Positions 9,600-22,106 of a stretch of DNA of 31,982 nt are shown here, piece by piece. Origin of the DNA: Pelargonium nanum (Eukaryota > Streptophyta > Magnoliopsida > Geraniales > Geraniaceae); the NCBI GenBank assembly GCA_036897485.1, contig JAYMTF010000663.1:1-31982 (forward strand). The letters run 5' to 3'. Every line of letters starts with the position of its first letter. Positions within the stretch are counted from its first letter, which is position 1. A program made the translations under genes and the position numbers. Below the pieces are notes generated by a model. That model saw only the letters and a program-made list of their open reading frames with translations. It had not been told where the DNA came from and did not search any database.

Positions 9600-12180
9600 C
9601 AACCTACTAAACCGACAATGGACTCTTATGCGGTCAGTTCTTTTGTAGCGGGAAATTGGAAAGTGTGATAGTTGACTTTAGCTGGTGATCAACGGAGTGA
9701 GCTCGAGAGTTGAGCCGAGTGTACGAGAAAAAAGTAGCACCGGCAACAGTGGATTATAACTCCGTACCGAATATTTGATGATATCGGAGTGAATATGCTT
9801 CCCAGTTAAGATTGCTGTGGAGCAAAAACTGTAAAGGTCGGTTAATAGTTAATACGTCTGCTATTACGCTGATGAGCTGCCACGTGGATTAAATGCCGAA
9901 ATTTAGCTCCGACAACCATTAAAAACAGTGCTATTTTCTTGTTCTTTTTCGTTAAGTTGTCACAAGATTAATGTTGTAATTTGAAAATTAAGTACTAATG
10001 ACCTTGAGGTCCGTTTAGTGTAGGTTCTCTAAGCAAACAAATAGCTAGAACCCAACTCAATAAGTAGACAACCGAAACAAATTGTAAAATGAAACAATGG
10101 ACAAAAACAAGTTCATGTTTGAATGCTAAGTAGAAGTAGAACATGGAGGTAAAAAATTATAAGACTCAAAGACTATATAAATCATACAAATCAAAATAGA
10201 GTGAAAATATTGAATTTGATTGATGGGTCTACTTTAAATTGATGGTATAAGAAAGGCAAAGACAAATGAGTAGATTTGATGCACCATAAAAAGATCCTGA
10301 TTTGTTTTTTTTTCTTTTTTTTTTGAAAAATCAAGATTGTGTTGCCCGGAAAATTCAAAAATTGAAATTTAGAAATAAATGTGATGTTATTCAAAAGAGT
10401 AATCAATTTATTTAATGGGGCGACAATTCAACATATGACGTCTAAGCGTCACGTTAGCTTCGTCACGCCACGACAAGAACATGTCACACTGGATCAACTC
10501 TTGGATTATAGTCTGCAAACATGCATCCGAAACGTGACCCCTCGCCAGTCGCCACGCGCCATGTCCATCACCGCGCACCCAAGTCCATCGTCACACGCTC
10601 AAACTCCTTGTCGCACACTCGTCTTTCGTACGATCGTCGGTTGTACGTCCGCCCAATGTACATTCATACGCCCACCAAAATGTACGCATAATATTTCAAC
10701 CACAAGTTAAATCTTTCCATGCATGTCAAGAAAAATGACAAGCCAAGCTTTTCCATGTCCGCCAGCGGCCCAAACTAGCCACAATGCCAACGCTGACCAT
10801 CATAGGAACGGATGTCAACGTTGTCGCACCAACGGTCCACCATACAATCTAAATGAGCTTACATCTACTCCCGATTAAGTTTTAAGGTCCTATAAGGGCC
10901 GGTGGACAAGTCAAAAGTATTTTAAGACACCCATCGTCAACTCGAGTCATCTTAATTAGAGGCTTCACACTTCGCCGAGCTAACATGATGACATCTCACA
11001 AGTCTCGAATCCTAAAAACGCTACCCCGCATGGTATAGTTTTTTAGAGGCTTTATCGTACGCCCTGAGTACATGGGTCATACAAAAGCACGCCAAACTCG
11101 CTCTGCGCACGGCGCACCTGAATGCTAACCCGCGCAGTGGAGGCTTCAAGGGGCGTCGACGTACACCTCAGCGTACGAAGGATGTACATGAACTGTCAAC
11201 CTCGCCCAACGCCCGCGCGCAGCAAGCTAGGAAGCTCGAATTCCAAGCCAACCAGGTGGATCCCACTTCACTATCGGTCAATCACGCGTCAACAGGTGAC
11301 ACAAGTTTTTGGTTAGTATAAATTACACCATTACAGTAAGATCAAGGAGAGAGATCCTGGCAAATTGCATATTCACTTTCTCTCTCTAGCTTATCAATAT
11401 ATATAAACGTTCTCTAAAACTGTTGTGATTCCAAGTGAGATCTTACTCTCACGCCTAAGGCGGTGTCCCGAACCACCCTTGGAATCGTCGTTTTTTGGTG
11501 TGTTGTCTCGTATTGGTCACGGTGCAATACGCCAAGGCCGAAACCAGACATCCATTGGTCATCACACATTGACCATTGACAATGGACTTCAACACTAATT
11601 AGAACAATTTCAACCACCACTTCCATAGCACGTGGACAAAACGACAAATATTTAGTGTGTCCGCTTTGAACATTTAAAACCGGTATGTCACACAAAGATG
11701 ATCAATAGTTTCATGACCACATTTTAGGTTGTCATGTTGTACGCATGTAACGAAACAATATTCTTTTCGTATGTATGTATGTTTCAAGAAAACTGTCTTT
11801 GATAAAACAATATATTCCAAATGGATCATAATTCATAGATCTGTTTTCAAAATAATAGTACTAAAACGTAGAAGAAGATTGGGCCTATGGGCTTGACTTA
11901 GCCCGTTGACGCTGCTAAATAGAATAATAATAAATGCGTTGTGACATGGTAGTTTGCTTCCCCTCAACACGACGCCGTTTCAGATGATGATCTATTTCTT
12001 TTCAATAGGCTCCGCCACATAGGATGCGTAGCCGTCCCAGTCTTTCAAATTTGACACTTTCTCGGCTTCTCCCCTAAAAAAAATCTACTTATTCTTCTCA
12101 GGTAGATATATACCAATATTAAAATATTTTCTCGCTATTTTTCTCGAGAAAATCAGTTTCTTGATAGTTGATAGAGAGAA
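9600..12180. other. Divergent intergenic region with a GC-richer, LTR-like block
   Basis: No conserved gene is visible between the carrier and phosphatase promoters. From about 10430 to 11700 base composition changes to CG-dinucleotide-rich sequence with many gtacg/cacgc words. It then passes a TATA-like gtataaatta at 11317 and an atatatataaa stretch at 11396. This resembles the U3-R-U5 of a degraded LTR retrotransposon, but I could not find TG...CA ends, a target duplication or a primer-binding site. The open frames at 10381-10710 and 11414-11695 show no protein family features. Confidence 0.35.
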
Positions 12181-12187
12181 AAATCAA

Positions 12188-12346
12188 TATAAAAAAATTT
12201 AAACCGGCAAAGACGAGTCTCCAAAAGAGACCCAGACGAAGAAGAACTCACTCCGACTCAGAGCGAGCGAGCGAGCGATTTTCCTAGTTGCTTATAAAAC
12301 TAGGGTTCCAAAATCGCAGCCGCGTGAAGGAGGACGATACGATCCC
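12188..12346 (+). promoter_or_regulatory. Likely core promoter and 5' UTR of the phosphatase gene
   Basis: TATAAAA at 12188-12194 would start transcription near 12220, giving a 5' UTR of about 125 bases. The leader contains four GAGC units at 12261-12278 and a telo-box-like ctagggtt at 12300-12307. A second TATAAAA at 12293 is only about 50 bases from the ATG and is less likely to be used. An ACGACGCCGTTT motif at 11969-11980 repeats the one upstream of the carrier. Confidence 0.4.
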
Positions 12347-14368
12347 ATGGCGTCGCAAGGGCAGGGAGCGATCGACCCTGCCGTGCTTGATGACATCATC
12401 AGGCGCCTCACGGAGGTCCGATTGGCCAGGCCCGGCAAGCAGGTCCAGCTTTCGGAGGGTGAGATCAAGCAGCTCTGTGTCGCGTCTCGTGAAATCTTCA
12501 TGCAGCAACCCAATTTGCTCGAGCTTGAAGCCCCCATCAAGATTTGCGGTATGCCCATACTTTCTGTTTTCGCACACCACTTGAGTTCTTGTTGCAAGGA
12601 CAGTAGTGATAAGGGTTTTGGAATGATGAATAAATCAATTTGCTTGTTATAAATTGGATGTGTTCTGTGAGTTCCTGAAAAAATTTCTGTTTAGTGGTAG
12701 CAATTTCTGGAATGCTACGTTCTTTTAGGAGAACTTTAACCCAAAAAAATTCATGCATGTGGGCTTGTTGGCACACACATTATGTACACTTTGTATTAGG
12801 GTTGATTTTGAATATGAGTGTTTGAATGGGGTTTGGTTTGTTGTTGAGTCTGATTTGTACCTTGATTTGGGGGCAAAGATCCTCTCATATCGTATCAGGT
12901 AATGATGATTAAAATCATCAGTCTATGAACTGAAAGGTAAGGATTATAAATCATTAGATCACGGACCAGACATCCTACTATCTATTGTGTTTTATGGCTG
13001 AGAAAGAACAATCATATAACTGACTGATGCGAATGACAAAATCTTGAGCCATGAATGATGCACACTGTGTCGGCAGCCATTTATGATGTACACTTTTGTC
13101 AGTGATGGGACCACCTTGCACATGCATTACGCTGGTCAGGGATTGCTGACATTGCTCTTGCTAAGAAGCATAACTAAAGTAATATCTTGAAATTTTGCAC
13201 TTTCAGCCCCACCAAATAATTTTGTTGTAAACAATTTTGCTTACAATTCAAGGCTTCCCAATGAACACAATAGTGCTAAGCTCTGTAAATATCTTTATTT
13301 TCGTGTAGAGAAATTAGTGTTCTTCAATTTTTTAAGGATTTTGCAGTTTGGAGTATATTAGAGCTATGCAAGATGGTATGGGTTAATGGTTCTTCTGAAA
13401 CTGTGGTAAAATAATGATTCCTGGTATGAAGTTAGTTTTCAAGGCCCCAACTTATAATTGGGATTTATAATTGTTTTGCTTTCCTTGATTGAACTTGTTC
13501 TGACCTTGTAAACGTGGTTTTAATTAGGTGACATTCATGGGCAATACAGTGATCTGTTAAGGCTTTTTGAATATGGGGGTTTCCCTCCAAATGCCAACTA
13601 TCTGTTTTTGGGGGACTATGTGGATCGTGGCAAGCAGAGTTTGGAAACAATATGCCTCCTGCTTGCCTACAAGATTAAATACCCAGAGAACTTTTTTCTT
13701 CTTAGAGGAAATCACGAGTGTGCTTCTATTAACAGGATATATGGGTTTTATGATGAGTGCAAGCGGCGGTTTAATGTGCGACTTTGGAAAGCCTTCACTG
13801 AATGTTTTAACTGCCTTCCTGTGGCGGCTCTTGTCGATGACAAAATATTGTGCATGCATGGTGGTCTTTCTCCCGAGCTGACAAATTTGGACCAAATCAG
13901 GAACTTACCTCGTCCAACTGCTATTCCAGACACTGGGTTGTTATGTGATTTGCTGTGGTCCGATCCTGGTAGAGATGTTAAGGGATGGGGAATGAATGAC
14001 AGGGGAGTTTCATACACCTTTGGCGAGGATAAGGTGTCAGAATTCTTAACAAAGCAAGATTTGGATCTTGTCTGCCGTGCTCATCAGGTTATTTACTTTT
14101 TATTCTTAATTTTCTTTTTTCTTCCTTGTGGTACTTATCATAACGTAAAATTTAAATAACTATGCCGGTCTAGGTTGTGGAGGATGGATATGAATTCTTT
14201 GCAAACAGACAGCTTGTTACTATATTTTCAGCTCCCAACTACTGCGGGGAGTTTGACAATGCCGGTGCGATGATGAGTGTTGATGCACAGCTGATGTGCT
14301 CCTTCCAGATTCTGAAGCCAGCAGAGAAAAAAGCCAAATACATGAACATGATGTCAACGAAAATGTGA
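12347..14368 (+). CDS. Serine/threonine protein phosphatase PP1 catalytic subunit (TOPP)
   Basis: Exons 12347-12548, 13528-14087 and 14174-14368 join in phase to give 318 aa, the usual size of plant type-one phosphatases. The PPP-family metal-binding and catalytic motifs are all present: GDIHG (68-72), GDYVDRG (96-102), GNHE with N129/H130, [12 protein letters not shown] with H253 and SAPNYC ending at C278. Residue numbering runs five ahead of animal PP1, so these are the two-metal active site and the toxin-sensitive loop. The C-terminus stops shortly after the catalytic core and lacks the animal TPPR phosphorylation tail, as plant TOPPs do. The enzyme dephosphorylates Ser/Thr in nucleus and cytosol under regulatory subunits. 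Intron 1 (979 bases) splits the GDIHG glycine codon. Which TOPP paralogue it is cannot be settled here. Confidence 0.97.
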
Positions 14369-15477
14369 CGGTAGCAATATATTTGTTCCATGTGTTAGTT
14401 AAACAAGAGATTAGCTTAATAGTGTTCCTTTTGATGAATTGATGAAAATCACAAATGACGGTTCTAGTGTTTTGTGTATATGCTCATAGATTCACCTCCT
14501 GGTGTCTGTGTGTGACTGTTATTGAGATGATTTTCTCCTCTGTCTCAGTACTATTCGATTATGTTCATTGTTTCTTTGGTTTCGTAGATTTATTTTACTA
14601 ACCTCAATTTTTCATGGCTAGCCCTTTTTTGCTGCTACTGATTTGGAGGGAATTGGAGTACCAATGAGTTTAGTATTTATATATTTGGATGAATCTGCTA
14701 ATTTTGCTTTCCTGTTGGTGAAACTTTGCTTTCTTGCTGTCGATATCATTGATTTCTTTCTTTCTGTTCTATTCATCAAATAGTAATTGGTAAGGACCGT
14801 TTTTTTTTTAAATTATAAAACGCTGACAACAAAAAGCCATTATTGTCTACTATAGTTGACAAAGTGATGACTTGCTAGGGAATCTTCAATGTTGAGAAAC
14901 GTTTATTATTGTTGTTTTTGTCATTATATTCGTACTCATATTTTGAAATTAAATCAACCATACTTCTGTTGAAAATTTGAATTCCAATTGAGCAAGATCT
15001 TGAAGGTATGTTATTTTTTTCACTCTTAAGTCCGGTTCAAAGGTATACTTTATAGTCATATACTTTTCTATTTTATTTTATATGTTTAAGGTTAGTTTGA
15101 AAGTACAACCAAAGTTTCAAAAATGAGTATGAGTTTCTTTTTTAAGAGTAGTTCACAACATTTTCCAAGCTTCTGTTCATATTTTTGACGAGTTAAGCTT
15201 TTGTCAACAAAAATATGTATGTTCTAATCTGAAAAGAAAAATGTCCAAACACATATACATACTTGAACCACTCAACATGTCTTTCCATTTTCCATATTAT
15301 GGCAAGATGAGAGCTTTCTCTTGTTTTAGAGTAATATTTCTTTTGAGCTCATAAACACGATGAGTAAGCCCTCCATGAATCGTTACTTCAAATCTCCCTC
15401 GTCACATCTGCGTGTGTGGCTTCAGTTTGTAGCTCTTTGCCAGCGATTTGATTAACCATGTTTTTACTATATTGTTA
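14369..15477. other. 3' UTR of the phosphatase gene and AT-rich spacer
   Basis: The first few hundred bases must be the phosphatase 3' UTR. The rest is T-rich spacer with no ORF, RNA gene or repeat structure that I recognise. Confidence 0.55.
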
Positions 15478-15478
15478 T

Positions 15479-15661
15479 TGTTAGTGTATAATTGTAATTA
15501 AGATGTATTGTAGGGTTAATCTTGTTATTTTGCTTCTTTTTTAGCGCTATTTAAGGAGCTCATCACGTACTCTTATCACAACAATCAAATAACAATCTGA
15601 TGATAATCCAATACAATCTCTCTTAATCCATATCTCTCATCCTAAAATCTAACTGTTACAT
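15479..15661 (+). mobile_element. Possible short LTR fragment
   Basis: The segment opens TGTTAGTG, has a TATTTAAGG box near 15549, then A/C-rich sequence with caatc repeats. This layout resembles a short Copia LTR. I see no matching target duplication or clear CA end, and it abuts the gag remnant on the other strand, so it may be a separate or rearranged insertion. Confidence 0.25.
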
Positions 15662-15669
15662 TGCATCCA

Positions 15670-15921
15670 TGCATTATCTCTTTAGTCGATTCCTCTGATT
15701 TTGTCAATGAATCGTCCACAAATTCCACTTTGTTCTTGGAAAAGAGGGCGGGGCTTATCGTCGATTTACAAGTGAAATCTTTATCAACTTATACGCTCAA
15801 AGTTTTAGAAGCAAAATCATCCTGAGATGATCCTAATGATAGACATAATATGGTGAGTTGGTGTCCACCATTTTTGGTGCGGAGGTGGCGCCGCCAAGTC
15901 ACTAGATCGGTTCTCTGCCAT
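15670..15921 (-). pseudogene. Broken Copia-type gag N-terminus
   Basis: On the - strand an ATG at 15921 follows the primer-binding site by about 30 bases. The reading frame is interrupted: a frame change and a stop separate recognisable pieces of the plant Copia-like N-terminal domain. SPYYVYH followed by a stop and DHLRMIL lies at about 15858-15820, and KNKVEFVDDS at about 15738-15709. Domain order is correct (SPYY-x-H-DH, then KNKxxFVD), but the middle is deleted. It is a dead retrotransposon fragment. Confidence 0.6.
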
Positions 15922-15952
15922 GGCCAAGAACAATCGTGCACTCTAAGGCAGT

Positions 15953-15964
15953 GCTCTGACACCA
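15953..15964 (-). other. Retroelement primer-binding site
   Basis: On the - strand the sequence is TGGTGTCAGAGC, one base from TGGTATCAGAGC, the site complementary to the 3' end of initiator tRNA-Met used by most plant LTR elements. It lies between the LTR-like segment and the gag remnant, the correct order for a 5' end. Confidence 0.65.
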
Positions 15965-16256
15965 TAAAAACAATACGACAAATATTGAAATTTTATTGTT
16001 TGGTTCATGTATATTACACATTGATATATGAATACAATGTAATATTTATATAGCATATACACAAAATGGCAACAATTGAGCCTAAAGTTTAGTCTAATAT
16101 TGACCTTACACTTACTAATTAACGTACAAGATATGGTCAATGCTACACAAAAAATAAAATTTTCAATAATGTGAATTTTGAAATGAACCCTGTAATTGAG
16201 AGTTATGGATTCGCGAAAATGTACATTTTGGTTATTTGGTAATTGGTATGACAACA
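15965..16256 (-). mobile_element. Copia-type 5' LTR
   Basis: Read on the - strand, the segment starts TGTTGTCATACC at 16256, has a TATATAAA box at 16052-16045 and an AATAAAA signal near 16000, and ends at the primer-binding site. The length of about 292 bases suits a Copia LTR. No 3' LTR or polymerase region is present, so only the 5' tip of the element remains. The start is chosen on the TGTTG motif alone and could be off. Confidence 0.5.
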
Positions 16257-16289
16257 CAAAACTCAAAAGTGAGTGACAGTGAATTGAAA

Positions 16290-16295
16290 TATAAA
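16290..16295 (+). promoter_or_regulatory. TATA box of NEDD1
   Basis: TATAAA lies 180 bases before the NEDD1 ATG at 16470, within 35 bases of the LTR edge. A telo-box-like tagggtt occurs at about 16336, and a ttggcgac E2F-like word overlaps the region just before the ATG. I saw no mitosis-specific activator (AACGG-core) element nearby. Confidence 0.4.
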
Positions 16296-16469
16296 GGCGC
16301 TCACTTCTCTTTACATTTGAATATTTCTCTCAGATAGGGTTCACTCTCTCGGTTTTATATTTAGTATTTACCCCCCAAAAATCAATCATTTTTGTCAACT
16401 ACCATATTAATACCCTACATTTTCCTGGAATTACTTCGAATTTTCTCGGGAAATTAGTGTTTGGCGACG

Positions 16470-18662
16470 ATGAACTTTGCGGATCCGTCCAAGAGGTTGC
16501 TGGCTGCGAGCGGAGGCGATACTGTGAAACTGTTCGATGTTTCACTGGAGCCCGCAGATCCGTGCACCTTCAGCTACACGCCTTCACCTGGATGCCAACT
16601 TAATTCTCTCAAGTGGAATCACACCAGTTAGTCGCTCACTCTCATTTTCTTTTTTAAATTTTGAATCTACATTTCATTTTCTCTGACAATTAGGGCTTGT
16701 TTGTTAGCTGGGGAAATCAACTAAGTTTCAAAATCTGAATTATTTTGTTTCAGTTTCTAAGAAATGTACAATTTTACTGGGTTAGCCTATACAGTGGGGT
16801 TCGATGTAGTTCACTGATTTCTTATGATGCTAATGGGGTAAAATTGGATTTTTGTACGTAATTCACATTTGTTCTTCTTTCCCAGCATTATCTTAACAAT
16901 GAGCTACCACGCAAAGTTTTTACTTTTCTTTTTCTTTTTCTTCAACTTGGTTGTTAAATTTGCAGATTTGGTTGTGGCAAGTGCCGGAGAGGATAAGAAG
17001 ATCTCACTATGGCGGAATAATGGCCAAAGCATGGGGACTGTTCCAGTTGCTGGAACTGATAGTGGAGACAACATTGAAGTAAGTAGTCTTGAAATGAATT
17101 TAGCATACTTAGGAGCTCTTCTAGAAGTTATTTGTTAAACTGACACCTTAAATTTTGTATGCACAAGGTGAAATATTCCTGATTTTACTAGTTACAATCC
17201 TTAGCTGGTACCTAAATTTCATTAATTAGATTATGCACTGGGTCATGTGATAGCCTCAGATTCAGTTGAATGCTGACAGTTGCTAAAAAAATAAATTGTT
17301 CAGTAGAAGGTAGGATAGAGAAAAATGAATCCAGAGCCAACCCATCTGAACCTCAATATAGTATATTATTTAGGTTGACATATCTGCTACCTTTGATATT
17401 CTTTAGATTTAGTCTGTGACACACATACGAGTCTGTGCGAAATGAGGAAGCACAGCTTATTCAATAAACCCTCAAGAAATGTTCAAAAGCTATGCCAACA
17501 CCAGTCATCAATTCAAAAAAGAGGTTTAAATACTGTCTTCAATATTTTTCCACAAGCCATTGATCCAGAAGAAGAAGTTGGGATCTATTCATTAAGAAAG
17601 TTAATCACATATACTTCACGCATTACTGGTCTTAACCTTCTAGATACTCCCTAGACAGACAGTTCCATGGGTGCCTCTAAACCCTTGGTTCGTTTCTACT
17701 TGATGGTCCTTCATTTAGATTCTACATTTTAAGTGCCACAGCTTTTGTTGTTGTTGTTTTCGCATCTTTTAAACTTGGAGAGTTTGTAACATAACCATTC
17801 AACTTATCTGTAACGATTCGTTTCAGCTGGCCCTCAATGGTTTTCATGGTAAACTAATTATTGTGAAGTCGATGGAATAGGTTTCCTGTCTAGTTCGTCA
17901 AGGTATTAATGGATTTTTCCAATTTGTAGGAATCTATATTGGCCATAAGCTTTAGTAACAAGGGATCAAGATATATATGCTCAGGGGGAAGTGGTCAAGT
18001 TGTAAGAATATGGGATCTACAGAGGAAACGATGTATTAAACGGTTAAAAGGGCATACAAATACCATAACAGGTGCAATGTACAACTGTAAAGATGAGCAC
18101 CTGGCTTCAATCAGTCTAAGTGGGGATCTTATTCTACATAACCTTGCATCTGGTGCAAGGGCTGCTGAACTCAAGGACCCTAATGAACAGGTTTTGTTTC
18201 TGTATTGGGTACTATCCCTCTGTTATTAATAATTTAGTTTATGGTTTACAGGCTAATTGTGTTTTTAATGGATTTTAAGATCAGGTACTCAGGGTGCTTG
18301 ATTATTCACGGTTTAGTCGGCACCTTTTGGTAACTGCAGGTGATGATGGGACTGTACATATGTGGGATACAACCAATCGCAGTCCAAAGGTTTGCAATAA
18401 CATCTCTTATACACAAATGTAGAAAAATGTAAATTTATGTGAAGCTGGTGTCCGTAGTAAGTTTTAAAATACCAAAAAAAAAGAAAAGAAAAAGTAAAAT
18501 AGCCGGTTGTCATCGGAAAAAAGAAAAGAAAAAAAAAGATCATGATATTATGTATTATGATGAGTAAGGCCTTCTAGCTCTATTCTGCTTCTATTGCTAT
18601 TAATGTGTATACCTAGATGAATGGAGGTTGCAGTATAGCCAAACTTTATGCTCAAAAGCAAT

Positions 18663-18723
<61 letters not shown>

Positions 18724-21700
18724 CATTATTTTAGACTTTTAGTGCATGGCAATTTCTGTGGAAGTGCTGATCTTGTTCTGCTTCAAATAAAAATAGCACA
18801 AAAATCCTTTAAATATTTCTTGGATTATCTTTTCCTGAGTGATGCTAGATTTGGGAACCTTTTTTAGGAGTTTTTTTTAGCATTTTGCTTTCTGTTTCAT
18901 CAGTTTATCTGAACTTAATACCCACTGTAGTTCGAAGTTCATTGTGTTACACCTGTGCTATTTATTTTGTATTTATGGATCAGATGGTAGACATAACTCA
19001 TTACTTTGCCTTTCAGAAAACAAACAAACACTGATTGCATTTTCTTTTCACAGATGTCTTGGTTGAAGCAGCATTCTGCACCAACTACTGGTATTAGCTT
19101 CTCTCCATCCAATGATAAGGTCTCGTATTTGTTTTCAAACACTTCTTTCGTGTGCTTTGTGGTAGTGGAGCTCCTACATGGCCAGGAGTTCTGGCCAGAC
19201 TTGTTATTGTTTTGTTAGCTCAACTGTTTTCTTGTGGCAGATCATTGCAAGTGTTGGCCTGGATAAAAAGCTGTACATTTATGAAGTTGGGTCTAGGAGA
19301 CCTTCATCTTTTGTTTCTTATGAGTCGCCTTTTTCTTCAATGGCATTTAAAGATGATGGTTTTACACTGGCAGCTGGAACCACTAATGGTCGGGTAGTGT
19401 TCTATGATGTTCGTGGAAAACCTCAGCCATACACTGTTTTACGTGCTTATAGTAGTGCAGAGGTGATTCTCTTTCCCTCAATGTTTTCTTATCCATAGAA
19501 AGTCCAAAAATTTGATATTCCAATCTTATTTAGTTGCCTAGGGTCGGGGAATCTCAAAATTGTTGTCTTGCAAAAAAATTCACGTATAGTCATCTTCAAC
19601 CTTAATTAGAAATTCTTCACTAGTTAATGTTTGTATGTGATTTAGTGTACTAGAACTCTTGTTACCCTTTTAAGATGAAATTTTTTTAGAGAAGTTATTA
19701 TTCTTCGGCTGCTAATTTTTGTTTTATACTCCTTTAAAATCATTCAGCATATACTGGTGCCTGTCATCTTCATCATTCTGAAGCATGTGGGTTTAGTATG
19801 GTGTAGATAGATTGAGATGGCAGGGAATTCCTGCTAGTGAGAGAGTGAATGCCCCATCCCTGTTACATGGAGGGTTGTGAGTTTTGCCTAGACAGCCCAG
19901 ATTGGTGGCTCCATATATGTAATAGTTTGCCAATGTTTGAATATTATATCTCTTCAGAAATTGTGTTGATTTTTAGTATTTGTTATGTTTATCAGGCTGT
20001 TACGAGTTTATGCTGGCAAAGATCAAAACCAGTTATTGTAAATGAAAGTACTTGCAGTGCTGAGACTGCCCTTTTAGGGGGAGCTGTTGAAGATTCAATT
20101 CTTATGCCTGACCCGTCATCTAGTCTTTCACAATCCACTGCTGTATCAGGATCTCGTAATATTGGTCGCTCTGTTTCTTTAGAGGCTTCTTTTACAACCA
20201 GTGGTGGCTCTGCATCAAGCACACTTTACCAATCTTCAGCCGAAGAAACACCAAATCAGAGTCATCTTTGGCCAGGAAAATTGACAAGGTTACATGCTCC
20301 TCGTTCTAGTTATAATTTTAAGGATGATATGGAGGTGTTTTCTCCTCTGGTAGATGTTAAGCCAATTACCCCTTCACTTGGTAAGCTGTGGGATGATCGC
20401 GTTGGACAAAAGATAGACAGTGGTGATAAAAAGCCTATTTCTCCATCGTTTCCTCATAGTAGGAGATCCTCTTTTGCCGAGGATGGTGTCAATGATCATC
20501 CAATATTTGATTGGAAAACTAGTTCAGTTAATAGACAGGTACAGCATTTCCATAACTTCTTCCCTTGTTATTGCAATTCAACAAACAATTAATTTATCCA
20601 TGAATGCCATCTTTTGGCTCATCTAATACAAAATACGCTGAAGGTTATAGTATCTAGGTTACCCTTCCAAGGATTTTATTTTGGTGGCAATAAAACCAGA
20701 ATGACTTAATTTTCAATCTTTTATAATGAAAAAATGGCCCAGCAATTGGGAATCTCTTACTGATTCCTGATCATTCATATTATTATATACTATTACACAG
20801 TGCAGTAGGCCCCTCTTGTTTGTCATTTATGAAGTTTAAAGGATGAATGATTAGTATTCTCTTATTTGTGTTTCTTTCACAACCACTTTGTGCAGGATGA
20901 CACCCGGTCCTCTTTTACAGTGTTGGGGTCTACTCCGCCTCCATCATCTAAGACTGAAGACGACTCCATCACTCCTCCAGAAGCCTGGGGTGGAGAAAGA
21001 TTATCTGACAAATTTACACACTTGCGCCAGCCACTCAATTTGCCATCTCGTTTTCTCACGTCGACTTCTGGTGGCCTGACATCAGGATCCGTGTATTCTG
21101 GATCGCAAGATCTCTCCTCATCTAGTCAAATGAGTTCAAGCTCATTGGTGAATTCTAACCTGGGCTATGGTAATTTTCGCACCAAGGATGTTTCCTCCAA
21201 TCAGGAAACATCATTGGCATTTCCAGAGCATGTACCTTTTAGTTCCTTGTCCCTGTCTCTAGGTACAAAAGGCATTCCAGGACAGGCTAACCCTGAAACA
21301 GCAGGATCAGCATCCTTGATCATGCCCCGGAGATTTTCCACTTATGCAGAAAGAATAAGCACAGCTTCTTCCTTTAGTGATGGCACATCCCTTTCAGTGG
21401 GTTCACCAAAAACTAAGAAAACAGGAGCCGAAACCAGGGAAGAGCTTTTGAGTAGCTTGTTGTCCAGGTCTGGTACATCTGCCGCCACGGAACCAGGAAT
21501 TCATCTTGCAATGAATGTAAGAATAGTAGATGCTTGGATGAATTATTATGTTTGCATCACGAAAAATCAAGTTTTTGTTTTATGCAGAAATGCAAGCTCG
21601 GTCATTTGTCACTGTATATGCCTTCACCATTGTGCTTTGTGATTGCAATATTATTACAAATGTTACATATTATGTATTCTTTTATTAGATTGTAATAGTT

Positions 21701-22106
21701 AATTTGATTTGCAATATTGTGACAGGGGGCTGCATCACAGCTTCAAAACCTCCCTCAAGCAGATTCACAACAGGGAACGTCATTTACACTGCAGTTGTTT
21801 CAAAGAACCCTCGAAGAAACACTTGATTCGTTTCAGAAATCAATACATGAAGATGTGAGGAATCTTCATATTGAAATTCTGAGACAATCTCATATGCAGG
21901 AGGTATGCAAGCTAGTTTCACTCAGTATCTCAATTTTGTCTGCTTTCCATATTTTACTTTATCATTATTTAGATTTCTCTTGCGAAATAATCTCACAGAT
22001 GGAAATGTCAAGTGTAATGAACTCAATATTAGAGAACCAAGCTGAGCTAATGAAAGAAGTCAAGTCTCTCCGCAAAGAGAATCAGCAGCTTCGCCAACTG
22101 CTTTGA
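16470..22106 (+). CDS. NEDD1: NEDD1-type WD40 protein, gamma-tubulin complex targeting factor
   Basis: Ten exons join in phase: 16470-16626, 16966-17078, 17930-18190, 18285-18389, 19054-19119, 19241-19462, 19996-20538, 20896-21516, 21726-21902 and 21999-22106, giving 790 aa. Residues 1 to about 300 form a WD40 propeller, with blade-ending words KLFD, ISLWR, VRIWD, VHMWD, LYIYE and VVFYD. Residues about 310-700 are a Ser-rich, low-complexity linker with several S/T-P sites (PITPS, PISPS, SITPP, SVGSP) that could be mitotic kinase targets. The last 95 or so residues are charged and helical, ending in a heptad-like coiled coil. In the family this C-terminal part binds the gamma-tubulin ring complex, and the propeller docks on microtubules. 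The protein is needed for spindle and phragmoplast organisation. Length and layout match the plant NEDD1 I remember (about 780 aa). Every intron is GT-AG. Confidence 0.94.
18662..18721. repeat. Compound TG/AG microsatellite in NEDD1 intron 4
   Basis: Thirteen TG units (18662-18687) run directly into about seventeen AG units (to 18721). This is the longest simple repeat in the window, in a non-coding position well away from both splice sites. Confidence 0.95.

Noticed and set aside
10381-10710. 109-aa open frame in the CG-rich block
   Set aside because: The translation has no recognisable domain, is rich in Thr/Ser/Pro/Arg as CG-rich noncoding DNA tends to be, and lies inside the probable repeat.
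17442-17654. 70-aa open frame in NEDD1 intron 2
   Set aside because: It lies wholly within a GT-AG intron, and exons 2 and 3 join in phase without it.
19849-19995. Upstream extension of NEDD1 exon 7 (open frame from 19849)
   Set aside because: A good acceptor (TTATCAG) at 19995 joins exon 6 in phase, and the upstream residues have no WD40 character.
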